In this document: positions 23,689 to 32,904 of the stretch, piece by piece
Layout of the letters: every line of letters begins with the position of its first letter
How positions within the stretch are numbered: the first letter of the stretch is position 1
Assembly: GCA_018287875.1 (NCBI GenBank)
Contig: JAGVVL010000001.1
Coordinates: 3,038,001 to 3,102,000 of the forward strand
Reading direction: 5' to 3'
Source: Nigrospora sphaerica
Lineage: Eukaryota > Ascomycota > Sordariomycetes > Amphisphaeriales > Apiosporaceae
Length of the DNA: 64,000 bases
Position numbers and translations under genes: made by a program
The notes under the pieces: model-generated
Databases searched by the model: none
Seen by the model: only the letters and a program-made list of their open reading frames with translations
What the model was told of the DNA's origin: nothing

Positions 23689-25000
23689 TCACCTTGCCCG
23701 TTTGGAGGCGAGGCGCGGCGCACTCTTCGGGAGAGTGGCAGGTATCGTCAAGTAGTGCTCGACCCTTTCCGCGCCGTCAATGAGGGTGCCGGCCTCGGCC
23801 TTTTGTTGGTCCAGGAGCAGGGCCTGTTCTCGCGCCGCCTCGATCTCTCGCACTCGTTCCTCCGTGAGCCGCCAGTGAACGGGGAAACGGGGCTTCTGCT
23901 TCAACTGGTGGTGTCTGGTGTCCAGAGGCACGTCTGTGAACATGTCGGTCGAGTCCTGTGGACGGTGGCCATTAGTACGGGAAGGTACCGCCAAGCACCA
24001 CGCGCTCTCACCTTGGCTTGCGCAATCAGCTTGCCCACCAGGTCGCCCAGGTATCTCTTGTTCTGCGCCTGGTGGTCGAACTGCTCGCAGCTCATCTTGG
24101 CGATGTTGGTCTCGGGGTTCAGGCGAGGGCCGAGCAGCTTCTGCAGCTTCGCTTGCTGTGCCTCGTTGAGCGGCAGGTCGGCTGGCGAGAACTCGACCAC
24201 CACCTTGCTCTGGGCCGGGTGCTCCTCGCCCATGTACGTCGTGTACCGGAACCGTAGGCACTCCTCGGCCTTGGGGGGCTCGAATTTCCGCGCCAGTTCT
24301 GCGGGAGGAAGAGGAATCAGCAAAGAACAGCAGCGGCACGCCCATCGGCCGAGGACCACTGACTGGAGAGCAGGGGCATCTGCCATGCCGCAACCCGTGC
24401 GTACTCTCTGTACTCGCGGAACTCCTCGAGCTTGCCGTGCGCAAGACTAAGGATGTCGTCCTCTCCCAGCTCTTCGTCTTCCACGTCCGGGATCATGTAA
24501 TCGGGATCCTCCTCGTCTTCGCCCCAGAACGAATCCTTCTTGATCGCCGACTTCTTGGGCGCCGCCGCCACCTTCGAGATGCCCTGGTGCCATTCATCAA
24601 CCTCCTTCGCGATTTCCTCAAGCTCCTTTTCGGCCTCGGTGGGCAAGGCGATCGTCTCTTTCAGGTGATCGAGTTGATCATCCACGAGGTCCCATTTGCC
24701 GCCCGACATGCGGGGCGTGTGCCGCCGAACCCCGGGAACACCAAGCTGCTCAAAGTGGTCGCGAGTCATCCGGGATGGTGCCGTCTTTTTGGGAGGGGCC
24801 TTGATGAATTCGAGATCCTGCCTCGGCGCCCTCTCGGTGGCTGCTTCGTTGTCCTTGGGGAGGTCATCGTCGGCGCGCCGGATCGGAGTGGTAGAGAGCG
24901 CCCGTCTCGGATACGCGACTCGGGCTGTCAGGCCACGAGGAGCTGGAGCGCGCCTGCTCGGCGGCAGACACGCCCTCAGCGACCGTACCGCGGAGGCCAT
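23689..25000 (-). CDS. RSM24: Mitochondrial small ribosomal subunit protein mS35 (Rsm24-like)
   Basis: Three minus-strand exons, 25000-24364, 24298-24012 and 23955-23689, encode 396 residues. Introns are 65 nt (donor GTCAGT, branch TGCTGATTC) and 56 nt (branch TACTAATGG). The N-terminus is Arg/Ser/Ala-rich with almost no acidic residues for about 40 positions, a mitochondrial targeting signal. Characteristic segments are ARVAAWQMPLLSKLARKFEPP across the first junction, FRYTTYMGEEHPAQSKVV, and TDMFTDVPLDTRHHQLKQKPRFP near the end. This is the MRP-S28/Rsm24 family, a component of the mitoribosomal 37S subunit. The first-intron donor was chosen over a nearer GTACGC at 24404 because only GTCAGT keeps the frame. 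It is divergent from ALG13 across a 497-bp shared upstream region. Confidence 0.88.
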
Positions 25001-25200
25001 GGCTGTCAATGCGTTGGTAGCTATGCGCCTATGCTTGGGCGATCCTTGGGGTGATGGCGCTGCACCGGGCCTAGGAAGCCGCAAATTTCATCGGAGAACC
25101 AATAATCCTGGGCCGGAGCCGGTAGCAAAGGCACAGGTGAGCACAGCCAGTCATTCAGGTCCATGCGCCCCCACCGTGAGGAAGAGCACCCAGCTGGTGG

Positions 25201-25422
25201 CGCCACACTTCCCTGATCTCCCCAAAGCAAAGTAGCGCCACAACCTCTATCTACCCCACCTTCCGTCCTTTCCTCTAACGCCACAATTCTCATTCACTCC
25301 ACTATCCGCCACGTCCCCAACCAGGCATCACACCTTTTGTCTGCCACACTTGCATCTAGAGTACCTCACCTGCTTTGCGCCACACTTCCCTCCTTTTCCA
25401 TCTTTTCACTTCCTGCGCCACA
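25201..25422. promoter_or_regulatory. Array of seven CGCCACA-type motifs in the RSM24-ALG13 divergent promoter
   Basis: Copies start at 25201, 25236, 25279, 25307 (CGCCACG), 25342 (TGCCACA), 25378 and 25416. Spacing is 28-43 bases, centred near 36. Two copies are extended to CGCCACACTTCCCT. The position between two divergent genes suggests binding sites for a shared regulator; this is inference. Confidence 0.5.
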
Positions 25423-25497
25423 CCTGTATCTTCCGCATGGATCATCGTGCACGTACCCTCACCATCGCATCCACATAGCGCACGGACTCTCATTGCT

Positions 25498-27165
25498 ATG
25501 GAGTCCATCACTGTGAGTTTCATTCAGTTCGCTTGCCTACGTCTCTCCTCATTGGTGAGGTTTTGCATCTAGCGAGGCCATCACCATCACACTCCCCCCC
25601 CTTGCACCATTTCCCTGCAGCCGTTCCCAGGCTGCCTCCATTGGGGCAAAACAATAACCCTTTTTCAATCAATTTCGGGCTCAGGCTGACTCTCACAAAC
25701 TAGCCTCAGGTTCAGGCCGTCGAGGCTGCCAGTGCTGGTGCTTCCCAGGCACCTGCTCCCAAAGCATCATCCGCCGTCCGCGACCCCTACGCCTCGTATC
25801 TTGCTGCTTTGCGTTGCGAGGGCCCCGATTTCGGTGACGCGGATGTAGAGGACGAGGGAGGCGAGGATTGGGCCGATTCCGAGTCCGACTGGGGTTCCGT
25901 CGCGTGGGGTGGCGCCGGTGCTGCTGCTGAGTGGTCGGGCCACATCGGGAGTCCCGTCCTCGTGGCCGCTGACGCCCACTACTCCGACGGCGACATCTCC
26001 GACCTCGATCTCAACGACTCGGTTCTGGTCGAGGCCGACGATTCCGACTCTGACGGTGGCCGCTCGACGCCCGCTGATTCCGGCTCGCAGCACGGCGGAC
26101 TCATGACCTCTCACCTGGACCCCCAGATGGAGGGCGAGTTCTCGGACGAGAACCGCATCCTCGACTTCTTTACCGACGCCATCACGGACCCGGGCCATGA
26201 GTTTGGCCGCGCCTTCAACTCGAAACCCACTGACCCCCTCCTTGGCGAGAATTCCCGCGAGATGGATGCTACTGGTCTGGAGCCCATCGTTCCTAGTGGC
26301 GGCGGCCCGGGCCGCACCGCCTTTGTGACCGTCGGCGCTACGGCCTCGTTCGAGTCTCTAATCACGGAGATTGTGTCACCCGACTGCCTGGAGGCGCTCG
26401 CGGCCGTTGGAGTCGACCGACTCGTTGTTCAATGCGGTCCCGACTACGAGCTCTTTCAGAGCATTCTTCCCCACCCGGGACCGCAGTCTTTCGACATCCA
26501 CATTACAGGCTTTGCCTACACGGATGATATCCACCAAGAGATGCGGAAATGCGCCCGCGTTCCGAATGCTCGGCGCACGGGAATCATCATTACACACGGA
26601 GGTAAGCTTTCCCCCCCTCGGATGGGGGCACGCAGTCGACCCGCCAGGGACTTGTCATTAATTCGTACGTCAGGCTCCGGTAGCATCTTGGAGGCGGCCA
26701 AAGTCCGCGCCGCGCCCATCATCGTACCTAACCCCTCTCTGATGGACAACCACCAGGAGGAGCTCGCCGAGGAGATGGAGAACCGCGGCTACGCCATCAA
26801 GGGTGTCATCGGGTATGTCTCTTAACGGACGCCCCGAGCGCCGAAACTTACTGACCCCGTACGCTGTAGTGAGGTCCACCTGGCCATCCGACGCCTCTTG
26901 GACGGGCCCCGACCGTCCTGCAAGGCCGCCCAGGGCCGCGGGGGCCGCGAGCGTTGTGGATTGGAGGATATCACCGACGAGTTGGTGGCTGCCATGGACG
27001 ATGCCGAGGACGAGCTCAAGTCTCTTTTCGGTACGTTCGTCGAGCTCATGTATGTCACGCCCTAGGGTTGCGGCGTCATACGTGCCGTTCCCTCGCTTCC
27101 CACCCTTTCCTTCCTTCTCCTCCCCCTCTGACCCTCACTCACTTCTTGCAGCCAACGACTCGTAG
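25498..27165 (+). CDS. ALG13: UDP-GlcNAc transferase subunit Alg13 with long acidic N-terminal extension
   Basis: Five exons (25498-25512, 25710-26601, 26674-26812, 26870-27030, 27152-27165) give 406 residues with all phases consistent. The last about 200 residues (from F210, FVTVGATASFESL) are a complete Alg13: LVVQCGPDYELF, ITGFAYTDD, the donor-binding THGGSGSILEAAK formed across intron 2, and IIVPNPSLMDNHQEELAEEM. Alg13 pairs with membrane-bound Alg14 on the cytosolic ER face and adds the second GlcNAc to dolichol-PP-GlcNAc in N-glycan synthesis. Yeast Alg13 is only about 200 residues. Here about 205 extra residues precede it, rich in Asp, Glu, Ser and Gly. The tiny first exon MESIT rests on ATG, donor GTGAGT and acceptor CCTCAG; it is the least certain part. 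Confidence 0.85.
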
Positions 27166-27802
27166 GACTTGTCTGGCGTTGATCGACTGCCCTCGGACGG
27201 CGGCCGTGGCACGAAGCGTGAAGCGCCGCGGGCTGAGGAGACGACTGCACAGAAACGAGCAAAGAGATTTCACTGGGGACTGAAGTCGACTTCAAAACAG
27301 CGAGAGGTTGACGCTATGCTCCGCCTCGGCTAGCGGCGGTTTTTTTTTTTTTTTTTTGCCATCTCGAGACTTGAAGTCGTGGCTATCCATCACTGGGATG
27401 GTGGGCGATGCTTTTACAGGCATCCTAGGGGGCCATCTGGAACCATTGCGGTTGTCTGACGTTTACAAACTGGCATATGGCGAGCGGTATATTCTTTGGA
27501 GCGCTTGCTGGGCTCCAGACACTGCCTACTTTTGGCAGTCGTGATATGGCACGGCCAAAGAAATCATAATCCGACATTTAATACTTGATCCCGTGCTTCG
27601 TGATCGTTCCAAGTTGCCGTTACACGCGGCGAGCCAGCAACTATCCGCAACGTCGCCCTGTACCTTCTATTCACTCGGCCGGCCTCCCACATGGCGCTTC
27701 GTCCAATGCGCAGTGACCCATACTTTTCATCATTGCCATAATTCATGATCCGTCCTCGCGTCAGAGAAGCCTTACAACACACCCGCAGGCATGCCTACTC
27801 AC
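27166..27802. other. Convergent intergenic region ALG13/AIP1
   Basis: Holds the two 3' untranslated regions and an 18-nt T homopolymer (27340-27357). No gene seen. Confidence 0.6.
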
Positions 27803-29698
27803 TCATTGCAGGCCACTCACGGTCCAGATCTTGATAGCCGCGTCGCCGCCCGTACTGGCGACCTGGGTACCTTTGTTGACCCAGCACACGGCGTTGACGC
27901 CGTCCTTGTGGGCGTTCATTGCCTTGACTCTGCTGCCCGGCTTGGCTAGGCTCCAGACGAAGACATTGGTGTCCAGTGCTCCGCTGACAGCGTGTGTGTT
28001 GGCCTCGTTCCACGCTATGCTGGTAACACGCGCAGTGTGGGCCGACCACCGATCCGTGACGACGGACAGGTCCGCCGTCTTGTATGCGTAGATCTTGCCC
28101 GACGAGTTTCCAGCGGCAAGAAGCGAGCCGTCCCGAGTGAAGGCCAAAGCCGTGATGGCAGCGGTGCTGTTCTTAGCCTCTCCAGCAAGCGTAAGCTGGT
28201 TCCCCGAATCGACCTTGTATAGGCGCACGGCGTTGTTGCTCATACCCACGGCGACATAAGAGCCACAGGCGGCAATGGCCGTAGCCTGGGCGTCGGTGAT
28301 GGAAAAGGTGCCGGCGTGGGTGTCTTGGATGTAGATCTCAACCCCGTTGGCGTTAGCCACGTATACGCGGCCCTCTGCGGCGGCGACGCCCTTGGGCTGT
28401 GCCGTGAGCTTCAGGGAGTCACCGACAAAGGTTCCGGCCGACTCGTCGATGATACGGAGCGTATCGTCCCAGCCAACACTGTACGCTCGGCCGGGCGCTG
28501 AGGCGAACTGCGTCACCTGGTTGGTGTGTGTCTGGCCGTCCACGACCGTACCTACGCCCAAAGACACATCCCACTTGCAAACGCGGCCTTCAAAGCTGCC
28601 GGTTACCAATACCTGCCCCTGACCCTCGGCGTCGGTTCCCATGGCCGTCATGGCCTTATTGTGGCCTTGCACAATCTTGATGGGCTTGTCGTTACCCTCG
28701 GCGAGGTAGTTCAGGTCGCCGTCCAGGTTCAGGCTGATGATCAGTCCATCACTGCGGGGCGTCCATACGACGCCGACCTGCTGGTCGCCGACGCTGACGC
28801 CCTCACCGCCCAGCTTCCAAGTGTAGGTGCACTTGCCAGCCTCGACGTCCCAAATCTTGACCGTCTGGTCGGCGCTGGCCGTGACCAGCCTCTTGGAGTC
28901 GGGGGACCAGCTAACGGAGAAGATACTGCCGCGGTGCTCACCGTCGCTGAGGGTCTGCGTCGGCTCACCCGTCTTGCCGTCGTACAGCTGAATCTTCTTG
29001 TCGGCGCCCACGGTGACCAGGAGATTGCCGTCCGGGGAGAAGGCGGTACCGTAGACGAAGCCCTTGTGGATCTCGCTCTGCTTGGAGTTGAACTTGAAGG
29101 GCGCGCCATGCAGAAAGCACATGGCCATGTCATCACTGGCGGTGGCAGCACGGAGAGGGCGCATGCCGCGCACGGCCACGCTGTTGATGACCTTGGAGTG
29201 ACCCGAGACCTCACCCACGCTGTTGCCGCTGTCGGCCGTGATGCAGTGGCCAAAGCGCTCACGGCCGTCGCCCACGGCAATGATGCGCTGCGAGTCGCCG
29301 TCCCAAGCCACATCATTGATGCGCCCGCTGATGATGGGGTACTCGCCCTTGGTGTTGACGGCCTCGACGGCATCCCAGACGCGTACCATACCCGAGGCGT
29401 CACCCGAGGCCACGTAAAAGCCCGAAGGCGAGAAGCGGGCCACCGTGGTCTGGGCGGTGTGGCCGGTGTACTGTTTGGTTTGCGAGGGGTCGTCGATGGA
29501 GCGGAGGAAAATGGACTTGCCAGACTGGACGATGTGCGGCGTGAGCATGCATCACAGCGGCTCAAGGCCCATGGGGTGTCGGTCCTCACTCACGGCATAG
29601 GCTATCCGCTCGCCCTTGGGATCGCAGGACAGCTGCGTGGGCTGGCCGCGGGTTGTGGCAGGCGTGGCCGCCAGGATTCTTTCGATGGTGATGGACAT
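27803..29698 (-). CDS. AIP1: Actin-interacting protein 1 (WD40, Aip1/WDR1)
   Basis: Two minus-strand exons, 29698-29594 and 29524-27803, encode 608 residues, the normal Aip1 length. The 68-nt intron joins in phase 0 to read IAYA-SGKSIFLRSIDDPSQ. The protein begins MSITIERILAATPATTRG and is built of WD40 repeats in two propellers. Recognisable repeats end in VRVWD, IQLYDGKTG, VKIWDVEAG, CKWD, FVWSLAKPG and IKIWTV. Distinctive Aip1 text includes GRINDVAWDGDSQRIIAVGDGRERFGH and SGHSKVINSVAVRGMRPLRAATASDD. Aip1 works with cofilin to disassemble and cap actin filaments at cortical patches. The stop at 27803 follows IKIWTVSGLQ. A GTGAGT near the end could in principle be a donor, but the length already matches the family, so no extra exon is proposed. 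Confidence 0.93.
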
Positions 29699-30604
29699 GG
29701 TGGTAGCGATCGCTGATACCGCGTGTGCTTCTTAATCGTCTTTCTGCTGCGGCTCCTCCTTCTTTCGGTCGTGTCTAGGCGGGCCTTGTCTACTGACTGA
29801 CTGGCTGGATGGGCAATCTGTAGATGTATGTCGGTGTGGGTTGGAGCGCAGCTCCGCGCGGAGGGAGTGGTCGTGTTTGGATGTGGTATGGGACACAGGA
29901 TAGGGGGGGAGGGATTCCAGGAGCTAGCCTTCCTGCTAACCAGCTAGGTAGTTGGTAGTTGCTGCCTTCCCTGTTGTTTACCTTCATGCATCCCGCCTGC
30001 CCAATGCTGCTTCATGCCTTCTTTGGAGGGGCAATGAGGGGCTGAAGCTGCCAACCCCCCCCGGTTGGGCTGATTAGCTGGCGGGGAGAGGGGGGGGGAA
30101 ACCAATTGGATGCTAGAACGGTTGAAACGTCATCCCGTTACGACCACGCTAATCACTCCGTTGTACATATGCACGTAGCCGGTAGCAGTCCACCCTTGCT
30201 GGGAAGACGTAGGTACATAGTGCCTAACCTATGCACTAACCGGGACACCTGGTGTAAGTGAATGAACAAGTATACTCTCGACCGACGATACTGACCTGCG
30301 TATCGCCGGTAGACGTGTCGGTTGTATAGGCAAACGGACATCTCAAATGATTTTGGAGCCGCTTCCTCCACCTCGGCTTCTGCCTAGCGATGGATTGAAT
30401 GTTCTTTACGCGGAGGGAGAAACTGCCGCCTAGCACTTCGCTCTGCCCTCCAACAACACCTTTGGGCGTCTATTGTTCCTCGGGAGAGGGCTCATACATT
30501 TGAAACTGCCACAAGCTCTCTAGACCATCCTCTATTTACCACTTGTCGCCATATACATCATCTTTCTCCTCCCTTTGCCACGTGGATGCGGACTTGGTAA
30601 GGCG
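29699..30604. other. Divergent intergenic region AIP1 / CENP-C-like gene
   Basis: Upstream region for both genes, with short G runs around 30090 and no supported coding sequence. Confidence 0.55.
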
Positions 30605-31896
30605 ATGGATGACCGCCGTTGTGAAGGAACACGGCGGCGCAAGTTGCGACTACGCACGCCGGACGCGTCGACCATCATCAACGAGACCGATTCGGGCTTG
30701 CTAACGCCTGATACACCAAACTTCAAATTCCGAGACCGCGGGAATGAGTCCGATGATGATTGGGAACTTCCGTCCCAGCTAAGCACCACGACATCGCAAG
30801 GCGACTTGGGAGGGCTCAGCCCGTATGGGAGTGTAAGTTTGGTCCAAACAGATCGGCGCTGTGTTACCATATCAGCTGGTGCTATTCTGTGGCGGGAGCT
30901 GGTCGATGAGGTACTCGTTAGCGACGCCGACCGTGCTAATGCGGAAGTTTGGCGTTAGCCCACCCGTCAGCCGTTGTCAAGCGGTGCACAACCGGAGATT
31001 CAATCGAATTTGAGGAGAAGCCAAAGGCTTGCTGTTCCGGCGAAGCAGCACGACTATGACGAGGATGCCCCCGAGCCCCGGATGCCGAGGCAGTCCTTGC
31101 GTATCGCACAGAACAGATCCACGGTCACTGCACCAGAGCATCTCGGTCCCAGAGCCGTGAAGAAGGCAAGGCAGCGTGTCGTTACCGATGGAAACCCCGC
31201 GCGCGAGCCAAAGAGGGGTCCGAAAGGCCTAAAGAAGTCTCAAGTAATCCGGCGGGACTTTCACAAGGGTTTGTCACGTCACACGGTACCAGAAGGGGAT
31301 TGTCAAACCCATACCTCCCAAACCAAGGGGGTTGAGGCTGTTTCGCCACATTCCTGGCCAGCGGTACCAGCCAGCGAAGACATTGCTCTTCGGCCTGCCT
31401 TCGCCGTGTTCTCAGGGCCTGCTTTCCTATGGGATGGTCTGCCCGAGTCGGGTACGAGACTGGAGCCTTGGGAGGTCGCACCCGGCCGTCTGGACGATAC
31501 ACAGAAGGGTAATGAACGTAAGCTGGCGTGATACTGAAGACGCATGGTTCTCTGCGGGCGTGAGGGTTAACAAAACCCAAACTAATACTTAACATGACAG
31601 ACATTGCATTTTCTACAACGTCTCTCACCGGCCTGCAAGAGACGCGGATCGGCCCCAACTTGGGCTTCCACGTGCTTGTGCTGAAGCCCGGAGATTCCCA
31701 TCGGTGGCGCGTCAGTCCCGACAAGACACGCCTGTGCTCGCTCGCCGCGGGAAAGATCTTTGTCGAGATGGCCGGACGAAGCTTCTTCATGGGCCCTCGA
31801 GGCCTCCTCAAGATTGGCGGCGGTATTGAATGCACAGTCCAGAACAAGCTGTACTCGGACGCCGTACTCCATGTGTGCGCCATTGCCGATAAATGA
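30605..31896 (+). CDS. CENP-C/Mif2-like protein with C-terminal cupin fold
   Basis: Three exons (30605-30832, 30959-31517, 31601-31896) give 360 residues. Intron 1 removes the TAG at 30956-30958 using donor GTAAGT, branch GCTAATGC and that TAG as acceptor. Intron 2 has donor GTAAGC and branch ACTAATAC. The last about 90 residues (from IGPNLGFHVLVLKPGDSHRW to DAVLHVCAIADK) have the beta-strand pattern of a cupin such as the dimerisation domain of CENP-C/Mif2. The N-terminus (TPDASTIINETDSGLLTPDTP) and the basic RRSQRL and RQSLRIAQNRS segments suit a nuclear or chromatin protein. I do not see a clear CENP-C signature motif, and the protein is shorter than usual fungal Mif2. It may be a divergent paralog rather than the main centromere protein. 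Confidence 0.55.
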
Positions 31897-32523
31897 GAGC
31901 TCGCCGCCCAAAGACACCAGACTACAATCGGCTCGTACGACGTCCATGAGCAGCTGCAATGCACACTAGCTAATCACTTCGCATGAGAAGAATACGACCT
32001 AGAGGAGAGGGGTGTGAGAACGGAGGACTCCCAGTAGGGCAAGGAGGTGTCGTTGAAACGTATCATACCATCGAAAAGCACCCAGTTACTTGATTACCTA
32101 TACGGACCGTTGGTTGAGGAAGATTATGGCGATTAAAGGGTTTTGGCGACGGCCCAACGCTAGTGAAGATGACACAAAGAGTGGATGGCTAATTATACTT
32201 GCGGTGTTTCTATTCGGCAATGAATGACAGCACCCGGGCTTGGGGAATGGATCATGCGTCAGTCTTACGATGTGTACCTCGAGGTTTATACCAACAGCAC
32301 TGGCCGTCATGTTGACTGGTTGTGTGGTGGTAGAAGTGCCTGGCCACTCAAAGCCGGGCCCCAGTGCCCCCTAGTGAATGGGGTCGGGTGGAGCAATGAA
32401 TATGTGGAGATATCGCCCTCCCTTAGTCGTCACCGCTCCATGTAGCATTCTCTTACTTATTACTTGATAATCAATAGATCTTCCATCTTCGGATTAGCAC
32501 ACCACGGCTGTCTAACAGCTTCT
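31897..32523. other. Intergenic region before the tRNA gene
   Basis: No coding signal seen; moderately AT-richer just before the tRNA. Confidence 0.55.
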
Positions 32524-32612
32524 GGTCTCGTGGTTTAGTGGTATAATTCGCGCTTAGGGCTTACTCTAAGTAATATTGCGCGAGGTCCCGGGTTCGATCC
32601 CCGGCGAGACCC
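32524..32612 (+). tRNA. tRNA-Pro (anticodon AGG) with 17-nt intron
   Basis: The acceptor arm GGTCTCG (32524-32530) pairs perfectly with CGAGACC (32605-32611). A D-arm reading TGGTTTAGTGGTATAA follows, then anticodon stem CGCGC (32549-32553) / GCGCG (32578-32582). The mature loop is TT-AGG-G-T with AGG at 32556-32558, and the intron (32560-32576) lies after the base 3' of the anticodon, the canonical position. The T-arm contains GGTTCGATCC. The loop context TTAGGGT is characteristic of fungal tRNA-Pro(AGG). Confidence 0.93.
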
Positions 32613-32615
32613 TTC

Positions 32616-32619
32616 TTTT
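32616..32619 (+). terminator. Pol III terminator of tRNA-Pro
   Basis: TTTT run four bases after the tRNA 3' end (preceded by TTC). Confidence 0.7.
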
Positions 32620-32904
32620 GCCGATTTCCTCTACGATTCCTTTTTACTTTTGTCCATTCCACTACCTATACTTTCATTCCTTGCTTTACTTGACATACCA
32701 CGCACACAGCACATGTCCGGGAAGTTCCCGAATAGAATGGCCGGCAATAGCTTCACTAACGTGTGCGGACAGTTTATTATATCTGTTGTTGGTTCCACGT
32801 CTGTCCTCATAAACCACCATGGAGGTTACTTTTTCTATGCTGTCCCGTCTGAAATACATAGGGTACCTAGCTACCTTCATTTGCTTCAATATGGACGTCG
32901 CTTT

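Noticed and set aside
23253..23783. A 176-codon Cys/Ala/Ser-rich frame
   Set aside because: Non-ATG start, runs into RSM24 on the other strand, and a similar-length frame exists on the opposite strand; no family recognised.
24299..24404. GTACGC donor at 24404 for RSM24 intron 1
   Set aside because: It would join out of frame with the conserved LARKFEPP exon; the GTCAGT at 24363 gives the right phase and the family-typical MPLLSKLARKFEPP.
28526..29716. A 396-codon frame on the plus strand opposite AIP1
   Set aside because: It is the mirror frame of a well-supported WD40 gene; GC-biased codons leave the antisense frame free of stops. The same explains long frames opposite the transcription factor (33049-33969), the M20 peptidase (52333-53406) and MRI1 (54163-55056).
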